Shown one piece after another: positions 1-8,800 of a DNA stretch of 35,167 bases; the stretch's first letter is position 1, and every line of letters begins with the position of its first letter. The DNA comes from a bacterium (GTDB lineage: Bacteria > Bacillota_I > Bacilli_A > RF39 > UBA660): positions 1 through 35,167 of the forward strand of contig JAHZGA010000007.1 of assembly GCA_019421005.1 (NCBI GenBank). Direction: 5' to 3'. The position numbers and the translations under genes are program-made. The notes under the pieces are model-generated. The model was not told the DNA's origin. It saw only the letters and a program-made list of their open reading frames with translations, and made no database searches.

Positions 1-2087
1 AATTTTGAATTATTTGCTACTAAAACTATCATATCATATAAATTATTATTTGATTTTATACTTTGAACAGTAATGTCGTTATTAGCAGTTTTAGCAATTA
101 TATCCATTAAAATGTTTTTATCATCATCAGTTCTGATTAAAATATTAGCAGGATATTTTTTAATTATTTCATTGTTCCATTTTACATCAATAATTCTTTC
201 TTTTAAACTATCTACATTAGGACAATTAGAACGATGAACAGTAATTCCATATCCTTTAGTAATATAACCAATAATATTATCATTAGGAATTGGCCTGCAA
301 CATGAAGCTATATTTATTTTTAATTGGTCTATATCATTGACAATAATATCATCTTTAATAACTGAATCTATTTTAACATTATTAGTAACTTTAGCTTTAA
401 TAATTTCTTCTTTAGTTAAATTATCATTATAAATGATAGATATAACTTGACTTGGACTATCTTTACCATTACTAATATTAATATATAATTCATCTAAACT
501 ACTATATTTTAAATCTTTCAAAATCTTATTAATATTATCATTCTTAAAAAATTCATTACTAGCAATTTTCTTTTTACGTAGTTCTTTAATTAATAAATCT
601 TCACCATTTTTTAAATATTCTGATTTATCTAAACGATTAAAAAAACTTCTTATTTTATTTTTAGCTTGATTAGTTTTAACAATATTTAACCATTCTCTAC
701 TAGGTCCATTAGAGTTATTATTGGTATTTATTTTAACAATATCATTATCTTTTAATTCATAATCAAGTGCGACAATATTATTATTAACAATTGCTCCTAC
801 CATTTTATCTCCTACTTTACTATGAACTTTATAAGCAAAGTCAATTGGAGTTGCACCTTTAGGTAGTTCAATAACATCTCCTTTAGGAGTAAAAACATAT
901 ATTGTATCATTAAAAACATCACTTTGAACTGATTTAACAAATTCTTCTTCAGTTAATTCATCATTTTTAAGTTCAACAATAGATTTAAAAAATTGTAATT
1001 TTTGTTCCATTGCATTTTGTAGATCAGCTTTTATACTTCCTTTTTCTTTATAAGACCAATGGGAGGCTATACCATTTTCAGCAATTTGATCCATTTCATA
1101 GGTTCTTATTTGAATTTCAAATAAATAACCATCAATTCCAAAAACAGTTGTATGTAAAGATTGATACATATTAGTTTTAGGCATTGCAATATAATCTTTA
1201 AATCTTTTAGGAATAGGTCTAAATTTTGAATGGATTATTCCTAATACTTGATAACATTCAGCTTCAGTATTAACAAATATTCTAAGGGCAAGTAAATCAT
1301 AAATTTCATTAAAAGATTTACCTTTATTTAGTTTTTTATAAATACTATAAATACTTTTAGCTCTTCCTTTTATCTCGTGTTTTATATGATATTCATTAAG
1401 TAAATTAGTAACTTTTTCTTGCATTGCTAAAACATTATCATCACGTTCTTTTTTAGTTTGATTTAATTTTTCTACCACTCCAAAATAAACATCAGGTTTA
1501 TAATATCTTAATGATAAATCTTCTAATTCACTCTTAATTCGGTTAATACCTAATCTGCTAGCAATAGGAGTTAAAATATCTAGAGTTTCTTTAGCAGTTA
1601 CCTTTTGAACTTTCTCATCCATTACCCATAGAGTTCTCATATTATGAAGTCTATCAGCTAATTTTAAGAAAATAACTCTAACATCTTCAGATAATCCAAC
1701 CAAGATTTTTTGATGATTAGATATCATAGCTTCATTATTACCATAAAAATTTAAACTATTTATTTTAGTAAAACCATAAACAATTGAAGCGATTTCTTCA
1801 CCAAAGTTTTCTTCTAATTCTTCTTTAGTAACACCACATTCTTCAATAACAGCATGTAATAAAGCTGAACAAATTGTAATATAATCTGCTTTTATTTCAG
1901 TTAATATATATGCAACATTAAGAGGATGAACAATATAATCATCCCCTGTTAATCTTGTTTGATTATAATGAGCTTTTTTAGCAAATTCATAAGCTTTTTT
2001 AATTTCTATAATTTTATCACTATCAATATATTTTTCTGTTCGATTAATTAAATCCTCAATTGATATAATCTCTGATTTTTTAGTCAT
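1..2087 (-). CDS. rel: Rel/SpoT-family (p)ppGpp synthetase, 3' end cut by window
   Basis: Long Rel protein that makes the stringent-response alarmone (p)ppGpp from ATP and GTP/GDP. About 695 codons are visible; the family is usually about 730-740 aa, so the end of the ACT domain lies outside the window. Domains in order: HD hydrolase (about 25-180), synthetase (about 230-350, with RFKDYIA, YQSLHTT and EIQIRT), TGS (VFTPKGD), the conserved-cysteine region (ASCCRPIPND) and the start of ACT. Synthetase motifs look intact. The hydrolase motif, normally HDxxED, reads HAVIEE, so a metal-binding Asp is Ala and the second acid is Glu; LADRLHNM is kept. The ATG is fixed by an in-frame TGA three codons upstream, and no clear Shine-Dalgarno precedes it. 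It follows secDF in the same direction. Function as a synthetase is confident; loss of hydrolase activity is inferred. Confidence 0.95.
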   Translation of the reverse strand, partial: MTKKSEIISIEDLINRTEKYIDSDKIIEIKKAYEFAKKAHYNQTRLTGDDYIVHPLNVAYILTEIKADYITICSALLHAVIEECGVTKEELEENFGEEIASIVYGFTKINSLNFYGNNEAMISNHQKILVGLSEDVRVIFLKLADRLHNMRTLWVMDEKVQKVTAKETLDILTPIASRLGINRIKSELEDLSLRYYKPDVYFGVVEKLNQTKKERDDNVLAMQEKVTNLLNEYHIKHEIKGRAKSIYSIYKKLNKGKSFNEIYDLLALRIFVNTEAECYQVLGIIHSKFRPIPKRFKDYIAMPKTNMYQSLHTTVFGIDGYLFEIQIRTYEMDQIAENGIASHWSYKEKGSIKADLQNAMEQKLQFFKSIVELKNDELTEEEFVKSVQSDVFNDTIYVFTPKGDVIELPKGATPIDFAYKVHSKVGDKMVGAIVNNNIVALDYELKDNDIVKINTNNNSNGPSREWLNIVKTNQAKNKIRSFFNRLDKSEYLKNGEDLLIKELRKKKIASNEFFKNDNINKILKDLKYSSLDELYINISNGKDSPSQVISIIYNDNLTKEEIIKAKVTNNVKIDSVIKDDIIVNDIDQLKINIASCCRPIPNDNIIGYITKGYGITVHRSNCPNVDSLKERIIDVKWNNEIIKKYPANILIRTDDDKNILMDIIAKTANNDITVQSIKSNNNLYDMIVLVANNSK

Positions 2088-2099
2088 TATATTTCAATC

Positions 2100-2154
2100 A
2101 ATATATATACCTAGTTACAAGAGAGATATTGCATTTTTTCTAGGCATATATATT
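2100..2154 (-). promoter_or_regulatory. inverted repeat in the rel leader
   Basis: Arms 2100-2114 and 2140-2154 are complementary over 15 bases with one mismatch (sequence around CCTAG/CTAGG flanked by ATATAT). In the rel transcript the hairpin would cover the start codon of the 10-codon leader ORF. There is no U-tract, so it is not a standard terminator. A role in rel translation or mRNA stability is inferred. Confidence 0.45.
2115..2147 (-). CDS. possible 10-codon leader ORF upstream of rel
   Basis: A tiny ORF reading MPRKNAISLL has a good ribosome-binding site (GAAAGGA at 2154-2160, six bases before the ATG) and ends 27 bases before the rel ATG, which itself lacks a clear ribosome-binding site. 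Its start codon sits inside one arm of an inverted repeat. It may be a leader peptide or reinitiation element, but it is short enough to be chance. Confidence 0.3.
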   Translation of the reverse strand: MPRKNAISLL

Positions 2155-2177
2155 CCTTTCAAAATTTCTCTCAAACT

Positions 2178-4433
2178 CTAAGCATTGATACCTTTTACTT
2201 TTAATTCCTCTATTTCATCATCTTTATAAGGTTTTTCTTCACATTTATTTAGATTTTTTCTTCTTATATCAAACCAGATTTGACTTGCAATTAATACTGA
2301 TGAATATACACCGATTATTAATCCGAATAAAAGAGCCAAATTAAAGTTTAAAATATCTCTTGAGCCAAATATTATTAAAGCAACTACTGGGAAAATTACA
2401 GTTAAGGTTGTATTAATACTTCTTACTAATACACTTCTTAAACTGCTATTAACTATATCTTTTAATTCTTCTTCAGATTTTACTTTCTTCTTTTTCTTTA
2501 GATTTTCTTTTATACGATCAAATGTAACAATTTTATCATTTATTGAGTACCCTATAATTGATAAAATAGCAGCAATAAATATACTAGAAACTTCTAATCT
2601 AAATACACTAAAGATAGCTATTACAATAAATACATCATGTAATAAAGCAATTATAGTACTTATTGCATAATCAAATCTAAAACGTAAAGACATATAAATA
2701 GTAATTCCTATTGAAGCAAAAATAAGTGATAAAATAGCATTTTTTATTAATTCTTTTTTAACAACATCAGAAACAACTCCAATATCTGTTTTAGCATTAT
2801 ATTTATCAGTAAAGTATTTTTCAGTTTTACTTATTTGTTCTTTACTCAAAGTATTATCTATTTTAATAGTAACACCATTATCTAAAATATTTATTTCTTC
2901 TAAATTGTATTCTAATGATTTAATATCATCTTTAATTTGTTTTTCAGTAATATTTTTATCAGTAATTAAATCTATTGAAGTTCCACCTTTAAAATCAATT
3001 CCTAATTTTAAACCTTTCGTAGCTATAACAACTGCACCTAATATTATTAAAGCGGATGATAAAATCATAAATACATGGCGATGTTTAACAAAATCTAATT
3101 TAGTGAAACTATTTTTTGTTCTTTTTTCACCTTTTTTAATATCAGGAATATCTTTTGGATTAACTCCAATAAATAATTTAGGTTTATCATCAAAAACTCC
3201 TGTTTCAACAAATTTATTTAAAATTTTACGGTTAACAAAAACCATAATTCCCATTGTTACAAAAATACTTATAATTAACATTGTTGCAAATCCTTTAACA
3301 CTGCTTTCTCCTAAAGCAAATAAGATAATAGCAACAATTAAAGTAGTTACATTCGCATCAAATATCGTCATAAATGAATTTTTATTTCCATGTTTATTAG
3401 CAGTTTTAACAGATTTACCTTCATAAAGTTCATCTTTTATTCTAGCAAAATTCAAAATAGAAGCATCTATTGCCATACCTATACCTATTACTAATGCAGC
3501 AATTCCTGGTAAGGTTAAAACTCCACCTACTAGCCAAAATATCAAAATAGTTATAAATGTATAAATAATAATACTGATGGCTGATATAAATCCAGCAAAG
3601 TGATATGCCAAAATCATAAATGCAACAATTAAAGCAATTCCTATTACTCCAGCTATAAAAGTTTTATTTAAAGTGTCAGTTCCAAATGATGCCCCAACTG
3701 TTTTAGAAGATATTTCTGTTAATTTAGTTGGTAGGCTACCTGAATTAATTAAATCAACCATAAGAGTTACTTCATCTTGAGTGAAATTACCTTGAATTAT
3801 AACATCTGATGAAAATCCTTGTGAAACACTGGCAACTGATAAACATCTACTATCTTGACTACCGCATGTTGCTTCACTTGCTGAAAATGAGTCAGTTTCT
3901 TCATCAAAATCTAACCATATAACAATTCTATTATCGCTTGATTCACTGATTTTTTTAGTTACTCTATAAAATTTATCTTTATTTTCAACAGCAAGCGATA
4001 CAGCTGGTTGACCATAATTATCTTGTGATACTTTAGCACCACCACTTTTTAAAACATCACTGTTCATAAGTAAACGGTCATTAGTATCCCTAAATGTTAA
4101 ATTAGCAGCTTTACCTATTATATTTCTTGCTTCATCTGGATCAGTTACTCCTGCTAACTGAACTCTAATTTTATCAGTACCCTCTACTGTAATACTAGGT
4201 TCACTAACACCTAAAACATCTATTCTTCTTTCGATTGTTTTATATGTATTAGTAGTCATTTCTTGAGTTACTTTCTTTCCATCAATACTATCAACTTGAT
4301 ATAAAACTTCAAAACCACCTTGTAAATCTAAACCAAAATTTAAGCTTTTTAATAATGGTTTAAATAAAAATCCCATAACTATCATTAAGATAGTTACAAA
4401 TATTAAATAAATTGCAAATTTCTTTTTTTTCAT
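2178..4433 (-). CDS. secDF: fused SecD-SecF protein translocase subunit
   Basis: Membrane subunit that helps SecYEG pull proteins across the membrane using the proton gradient. It is 751 aa, the usual size of the fused Firmicutes form. The N-terminus is basic with one membrane segment (about 6-25), followed by the SecD motif GLDLQGGFEVLY, the large extracellular P1 region and a five-helix block (about 255-410) with IGIGMAIDASI. The SecF half begins near residue 455, carries GIDFKGGTSIDL, and ends in a second helix block. The gene overlaps comN by four bases (ATGA), so its translation is probably coupled to comN; its own ribosome-binding site is weak. The C-terminus is short and charged. Assignment is confident. 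Confidence 0.97.
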   Translation of the reverse strand: MKKKKFAIYLIFVTILMIVMGFLFKPLLKSLNFGLDLQGGFEVLYQVDSIDGKKVTQEMTTNTYKTIERRIDVLGVSEPSITVEGTDKIRVQLAGVTDPDEARNIIGKAANLTFRDTNDRLLMNSDVLKSGGAKVSQDNYGQPAVSLAVENKDKFYRVTKKISESSDNRIVIWLDFDEETDSFSASEATCGSQDSRCLSVASVSQGFSSDVIIQGNFTQDEVTLMVDLINSGSLPTKLTEISSKTVGASFGTDTLNKTFIAGVIGIALIVAFMILAYHFAGFISAISIIIYTFITILIFWLVGGVLTLPGIAALVIGIGMAIDASILNFARIKDELYEGKSVKTANKHGNKNSFMTIFDANVTTLIVAIILFALGESSVKGFATMLIISIFVTMGIMVFVNRKILNKFVETGVFDDKPKLFIGVNPKDIPDIKKGEKRTKNSFTKLDFVKHRHVFMILSSALIILGAVVIATKGLKLGIDFKGGTSIDLITDKNITEKQIKDDIKSLEYNLEEINILDNGVTIKIDNTLSKEQISKTEKYFTDKYNAKTDIGVVSDVVKKELIKNAILSLIFASIGITIYMSLRFRFDYAISTIIALLHDVFIVIAIFSVFRLEVSSIFIAAILSIIGYSINDKIVTFDRIKENLKKKKKVKSEEELKDIVNSSLRSVLVRSINTTLTVIFPVVALIIFGSRDILNFNLALLFGLIIGVYSSVLIASQIWFDIRRKNLNKCEEKPYKDDEIEELKVKGINA

Positions 4434-4732
4434 TCTTCATCGTCCTTATCTATATACGTTTCATCAAAATATAATCTTCTTTTTCCCCTATTTAATTTTT
4501 CTCTTAAATAATTGTCAATTAGTATTTCTTCACTGTTTAAAATATCATCAACCATTTCGTGCAAAGCTAAATTTTTAGAATTTTTCCATTTTTTTTCTTT
4601 AAGATAATTCCAAATATCTTCAGGTTTTATGTAATCATATCCACTTCTTTGCATTTCACTTGCTTTTGTTGCTAAAGCTGGTTTTAATCTTTCATACAAT
4701 TCTGTTAATGAATTAAATATAACATCTTCCAT
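4430..4732 (-). CDS. comN: ComN-like post-transcriptional regulator
   Basis: Small acidic cytoplasmic protein of about 100 aa. It contains LKPALATKASEMQRSGYDYI and a PEDIWNYLKEKKWKN segment followed by LHEMVDDIL, which I recognise as the ComN/YrzD post-transcriptional regulator family. In Bacillus subtilis ComN sits next to secDF and affects comE mRNA; here too it is directly upstream of secDF and overlaps it by four bases. I chose the second ATG (4732) because AGAAAG lies about ten bases upstream; the ATG three codons earlier is too close to that site. The family call rests on motif memory and synteny, and its molecular role here is unknown. Confidence 0.7.
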   Translation of the reverse strand: MEDVIFNSLTELYERLKPALATKASEMQRSGYDYIKPEDIWNYLKEKKWKNSKNLALHEMVDDILNSEEILIDNYLREKLNRGKRRLYFDETYIDKDDEE

Positions 4733-4846
4733 AATAACCATTCTTTCTATTTTTTGACATTTTATCTACCATTCCTTTCTGCATTAAAATTAAAATGTAT
4801 ACATATATATTATATATGAAAATCAGTTTTTTTTAAAGGGTGAAAC

Positions 4847-6139
4847 ATGAAAAAAAGTAAATTTATTAAATCAACAATTATTTTAATTATTGGAGGATGT
4901 TTAACAAAGTTATTAGGTATGCTTATTAAAATCATTATGACTAGACTTTTAGGTACAGAAGGTATTGGTATTTATATGTTAATCCTACCAACTTTTATGT
5001 TATTTATCTCTCTAGCGCAGTTAGGGCTTCCAGTTGCAATTTCTAAATTAGTTTCGGAAGATAAGAGTAATAATAAAAACCTAGTTTTTTCAATGATTCC
5101 ATTCATGTTTATCTTTAATATTACCTTAATGATTTTTCTATTTTTTACAAGTAGTTACATTGCTAAAAATCTATTACATGAGCCAAGATGTTATTATTCT
5201 TTAATTTGTATAGGTATTGTTTTACCATTAATAAGTTTATCTAATCTTATTAGAGGATATTTTTTTGGAAAAGAAAAAATGATACCTCACGTTATTTCAA
5301 ATATAACTGAAGATATAATTAGATTAATTGTTTTAATTATTGGTATTCCTCTTTTTTTAGTTAAAGGTCTACAATTCGCAGTCGCATTTGTTGTTTTAGC
5401 TAATATTGCCAGCGAATTAACTTCTATTTTAGTTTTATTCTTTTTCTTACCTAAAAACTTTTCTATTTCAAAAGAAGATTTAAAGCCAAACAAAAAAAAC
5501 ATTAAAAATGTCTTAAGTATTAGTATTCCAACTACTGGTAGTCGAATTATTGGTTCAATTGGATATTTTCTAGAACCAATAATATTAACTTTTGTTTTAT
5601 ACAAGGTAGGATATTCAAATAGTTTTATTATTAATGAATATGGAGTAATAAATGGTTATATTTTACCTCTGTTATTAATGCCATCATTTTTTACTTTAGC
5701 AATCTCACAAGCTTTAATTCCCGTTATCAGCAATGCTTATTCAAAAGGTTTAATAACTTATTCTAAAAATAAAACTAAACAAGCGATTATAATTTCTCTT
5801 ATAATAGGTATTCCAATCACATTAATTTTTGAGCTATTTCCTGAACTACTTTTAAAGTTAATCTATAATACAACCGAAGGAGTTATCTATCTTCGTATTC
5901 TCGCACCTATTTTTTTAATTCTTTATATACAAACACCTTTAACAAGTACATTACAAGCTACTGGGCGGGCTAAAGAAGCTATGAACGGAACTTTAATTGG
6001 TACTGTTTTTAGAACTTCTTTATTATTTATATGTTCATACTTTAAAATAGGAATGTGGGGATTAGTTATCGCAAATGTTGTTAATATAATAGTAGTTACT
6101 CTCCATCAAGCTAAACATGTTAAAAAATTATTTATTTAA
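4847..6139 (+). CDS. spoVB: SpoVB/MATE-like polysaccharide flippase
   Basis: Integral membrane protein of 430 aa with about 12-14 predicted helices, of the MOP exporter superfamily (SpoVB/MurJ/Wzx type) that flips lipid-linked wall or polysaccharide precursors. Typical features are the N-terminal GGCLTKLLGMLIKIIMTRLLG segment, GIYMLILPTF, LPVAISKLVSE, LIRGYFFGKEKM and a late GLVIANVVNI helix. A ribosome-binding site (AAAGGGTG) lies just upstream. It is divergent from comN-secDF and its 3' end overlaps the converging DUF421 gene by 12 bases. In B. subtilis spoVB follows yrzD/comN. The name reflects synteny; a role in sporulation is not shown, and a general flippase role is equally possible. 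Confidence 0.85.
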   Translation: MKKSKFIKSTIILIIGGCLTKLLGMLIKIIMTRLLGTEGIGIYMLILPTFMLFISLAQLGLPVAISKLVSEDKSNNKNLVFSMIPFMFIFNITLMIFLFFTSSYIAKNLLHEPRCYYSLICIGIVLPLISLSNLIRGYFFGKEKMIPHVISNITEDIIRLIVLIIGIPLFLVKGLQFAVAFVVLANIASELTSILVLFFFLPKNFSISKEDLKPNKKNIKNVLSISIPTTGSRIIGSIGYFLEPIILTFVLYKVGYSNSFIINEYGVINGYILPLLLMPSFFTLAISQALIPVISNAYSKGLITYSKNKTKQAIIISLIIGIPITLIFELFPELLLKLIYNTTEGVIYLRILAPIFLILYIQTPLTSTLQATGRAKEAMNGTLIGTVFRTSLLFICSYFKIGMWGLVIANVVNIIVVTLHQAKHVKKLFI

Positions 6140-6763
6140 TAAATCACTTTTTTTAATTATAAATGTTTTTTTATCGGTATAAAAAGCATAGAAAACATTT
6201 TCCAATGAAACATTTTTAGTTCTTAATAACTTATATAACCATTCTTCATCTTTTTTTATTTCTTTTAATACTTCTTTATTTATACAACCATCCAATATTA
6301 AAGGAATAGGATAATTCATATCATTATCAAGAATTGATAATTTACCATCGTTTTCTAAAACTGCATAGTTAACTTCTTCAATACTACCAATTCCTTGTTC
6401 TCTTAATTGCATAACTAAATCATCTAAACTATATCTTAATTTAGTCATTTGTTCAAAATTTAGTTTTCCATTTTTAATTATAACTACTGGATTGCCATCA
6501 ACAATTCTTCTTATATTACTACTTTTTAAAGTTATATATCCTATTCCTAATTGAATTAAAACTAATGTTACAATAGGAATAACTGACATAAATATTGAAT
6601 TATCTGGTTTTTCAATTGATAAGGCTGCTAATTCTGCTATTAAAACTGATACAATTAAATCAACAATACTTAACTTTCCTACTTCTTTTTTTCCCATAAT
6701 TCTATAAACAACTATAATAAAGAAATATAAAAAAATTGTTTTATAAATTAAAGTTAGATACAT
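6128..6763 (-). CDS. yrbG: DUF421 (YetF/YrbG-like) membrane protein
   Basis: A 211-aa protein of the DUF421 family. Three hydrophobic helices lie in the first 80 residues (starting YLTLIYKTIFLYFFIIVVYR) and include the family signature RIMGKKEVGKLSIVDLIVSV. A cytoplasmic domain follows, with NPVVIIKNGKLN, LDDLVMQLREQGI and VNYAVLENDGKLS. The biochemical role of the family is not settled. Its start is supported by GGTGATAAAATG. In B. subtilis yrbG lies close to spoVB and yrzE, matching the position here, although here the gene faces spoVB and overlaps its 3' end. Confidence 0.85.
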   Translation of the reverse strand: MYLTLIYKTIFLYFFIIVVYRIMGKKEVGKLSIVDLIVSVLIAELAALSIEKPDNSIFMSVIPIVTLVLIQLGIGYITLKSSNIRRIVDGNPVVIIKNGKLNFEQMTKLRYSLDDLVMQLREQGIGSIEEVNYAVLENDGKLSILDNDMNYPIPLILDGCINKEVLKEIKKDEEWLYKLLRTKNVSLENVFYAFYTDKKTFIIKKSDLLNK

Positions 6764-6834
6764 TTTATCACCATTATATTATGAGTAATGTTCTAAAAAT
6801 TTAAACAAATAATATAATTTATTAGGTGATAAAT

Positions 6835-7194
6835 TTGAAATATATTAAAAATTTAGGAAAATCATTTCTCTATATAATAGGTTTTATTTTAGTTTTAACA
6901 TTTATTGTAACCCTATTAAGTTACTTTAATATAATTGGTTCTAAAGTTTTATCAATATTAGAAATAACTATATTATGTTTATCATTATTTGTTGGTGGCT
7001 TTATAATAGGTAAAAAAAGCCTTAAAAAAGGATATTTAGAAGGATTAAAGTTAAGTGGAATATTTTTAATAATTCTATTACTATTTAATTTTATAGCATT
7101 TGATCAAACATTTAAAATAAGTGATTTAATATTTTATTTAATTATTACATTATCTTCTATATTTGGTAGTACTTTAGGAATAAATAAAAAATAA
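6835..7194 (+). CDS. yrzE: YrzE/TIGR04086-like small membrane protein
   Basis: About 119 aa with four hydrophobic helices (roughly 8-30, 35-55, 65-85 and 92-115), a GGFIIGKKSLKKGYLEGL loop typical of the TIGR04086/YrzE family, and a lysine tail. Function is unknown. I place the start at the TTG at 6835 because AGGTGAT lies just upstream of it; an in-frame GTG at 6826 overlaps that site. Synteny with spoVB and yrbG supports the family call. It is closely followed by the ABC-F gene. Confidence 0.65.
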   Translation: MKYIKNLGKSFLYIIGFILVLTFIVTLLSYFNIIGSKVLSILEITILCLSLFVGGFIIGKKSLKKGYLEGLKLSGIFLIILLLFNFIAFDQTFKISDLIFYLIITLSSIFGSTLGINKK

Positions 7195-7251
7195 TTGTCA
7201 AAAAAGCATTATTGGTATATAATTAATAGTGTTTTTTTTATGAGGTGTTAT

Positions 7252-8763
7252 ATGATAGTAAATAATTTAAATGTTGTAATTGATGGAAAAAAAATTTTAG
7301 ATGATGTTTCTTTTAAATTAAATAATCATGATAAAGTAGGTTTAATTGGAGAAAATGGAAGTGGTAAGTCAACTTTATTAAAAACTTTGATAAATGATGA
7401 TATTGCATATTTAAATCAAGAAATAAGTCATGAATTTGATAATATGTCAATATTAGAATTTATAAAAAAAGAAATTAACCTTGATGTTTTAGAAAATAAA
7501 TTACATGAATTAGAAAACAATTTAAATGATTTAGAACTTTATAGTGAAGTACTTAATAAGTTTTTAGAATTAGATGGCTACTGCATTGAAAATAATTTAT
7601 TAAATATTATGAATGGTTTAAATTTAAATAAAGATTTAGAAACAAAGATAAAAATTTTATCTGGAGGAGAAAAAATTAAAGTATTATTATGCGCTTTAAT
7701 TTTAAAGAATAAACCGATATTATTTTTAGATGAACCTACTAACAATCTTGATTTAGATGCAATTAATTGGTTAGAAAACTTTTTAATCAAAAGTAAGAAA
7801 AAAATGATTATAGTATCTCATGATGAAGTATTTTTAAATAATATTGTTAATAAAATTTTTGAATTAAAAGATGGAAAAATTAAAGAATATAATGTTGGAT
7901 ACAATGATTATTTAATAATCAAAGATAAAGAATATAATAATTCTTTAGAAACCCATAAAAAATTACTAGAAGAAAGAGATTCATTAAAAAAGAAATTAGA
8001 ACAATCAAAAAAATGGGTAAATAAAGGTTCAAATAAAAAAAGTTCTGATAATGATAAAATTGCTTTTAAGTATTCTAAAGAAAAAACAAACAATACCAAT
8101 ATTTCAAAATATTCTAAAGCTTTAGAAAATTTAAATATTCCTAATTTTAAAGAAAAAGAAAAGATTAAATTTGATTTTAATTATATTGATGATAAAGGTA
8201 ATAAAGATATTATTTTAGATAATTTAATATGTGGCTATGAAGATTTTAAGTTATCCGATATTAATTTAAAAATTCCATTTGGTTCAAGAGTACTTATAAA
8301 GGGACCTAATGGAAGTGGTAAATCAACTTTATTAAAAACTTTGATAAATGAAATTCCCCCTATTAAAGGAAAAGTTATAATGGGAAGTCACGTAAAAATT
8401 GGATATATATCTCAAGATACATATCATAGCAATAAAACAATATTAGAGTATTTAGATATCTCAGGTAAATATGATAAATCAACAATATTTACAATTTTAG
8501 ATAAATTCAATATAAGCTATGATGATAAAAATAAATTATATAATACATTATCTTGTGGTCAAAGAACTAGAGTTAATTTAGCTAAATTAGGTCTTGATAA
8601 AATAAATGTTTTAATTCTAGATGAAGTTACCAATCATTTAGATAAAGAAGCTATTGATTTATTAGAAGAATTAATAACTAATTTTAGGGGAACAATTATA
8701 TGTGTATCTCACAATAGAAAGTTTATTGAAATATTAAAACCTGATACAATTTTAGAGATTTAA
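7252..8763 (+). CDS. ABC-F family ATPase (ribosome-associated)
   Basis: Cytosolic protein of 503 aa with two ABC domains and no membrane segments, so it is ABC-F: these bind the ribosomal E site and act as translation factors or antibiotic-resistance proteins. First domain: GENGSGKS, LSGGEKIKV, LFLDEPTNNLD. A charged linker (about 215-300) is rich in Lys and Asn. Second domain: KGPNGSGKS, LSCGQRTRV, LILDEVTNHLD. The second signature (SCGQ for SGGE) and DEV for DEP in Walker B are unusual. ATG 7252 is chosen over upstream frame extensions because GAGGTG lies five bases before it. The two P-loop regions share a 44-base near-identical stretch. Whether it gives antibiotic resistance cannot be told from sequence. 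Confidence 0.9.
   Translation: MIVNNLNVVIDGKKILDDVSFKLNNHDKVGLIGENGSGKSTLLKTLINDDIAYLNQEISHEFDNMSILEFIKKEINLDVLENKLHELENNLNDLELYSEVLNKFLELDGYCIENNLLNIMNGLNLNKDLETKIKILSGGEKIKVLLCALILKNKPILFLDEPTNNLDLDAINWLENFLIKSKKKMIIVSHDEVFLNNIVNKIFELKDGKIKEYNVGYNDYLIIKDKEYNNSLETHKKLLEERDSLKKKLEQSKKWVNKGSNKKSSDNDKIAFKYSKEKTNNTNISKYSKALENLNIPNFKEKEKIKFDFNYIDDKGNKDIILDNLICGYEDFKLSDINLKIPFGSRVLIKGPNGSGKSTLLKTLINEIPPIKGKVIMGSHVKIGYISQDTYHSNKTILEYLDISGKYDKSTIFTILDKFNISYDDKNKLYNTLSCGQRTRVNLAKLGLDKINVLILDEVTNHLDKEAIDLLEELITNFRGTIICVSHNRKFIEILKPDTILEI
7354..7397 (+). repeat. 44-bp direct repeat, copy 1 (P-loop of ABC domain 1)
   Basis: These 44 bases match 8308-8351 with a single G/A difference. Both encode NGSGKSTLLKTLINE/D. 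Surrounding parts of the two ABC domains are far less alike, which suggests gene conversion between the halves. Confidence 0.85.
8308..8351 (+). repeat. 44-bp direct repeat, copy 2 (P-loop of ABC domain 2)
   Basis: Second copy of the 44-base P-loop stretch found at 7354-7397, identical except for one position. Confidence 0.85.
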
Positions 8764-8800
8764 AAAAGAAGAATTATTTATAATTATTTAAAAATTCTTC
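8762..8800 (-). terminator. intrinsic terminator of tgt
   Basis: On the minus strand GAAGAATT (8793-8800) pairs with AATTCTTC (8768-8775), followed by a run of T (forward A-run 8762-8767). It overlaps the last codons of tgt and sits between the convergent ABC-F and tgt genes. Confidence 0.65.

Noticed and set aside
2905..3426. Plus-strand ORF of 173 codons opposite secDF
   Set aside because: It lies wholly inside the well-supported secDF gene on the other strand and its translation resembles no protein; it is an antisense shadow.
5287..5604. Minus-strand ORF of 105 codons opposite the flippase gene
   Set aside because: Inside the spoVB-like coding region on the other strand, no ribosome-binding site, no recognisable domain.
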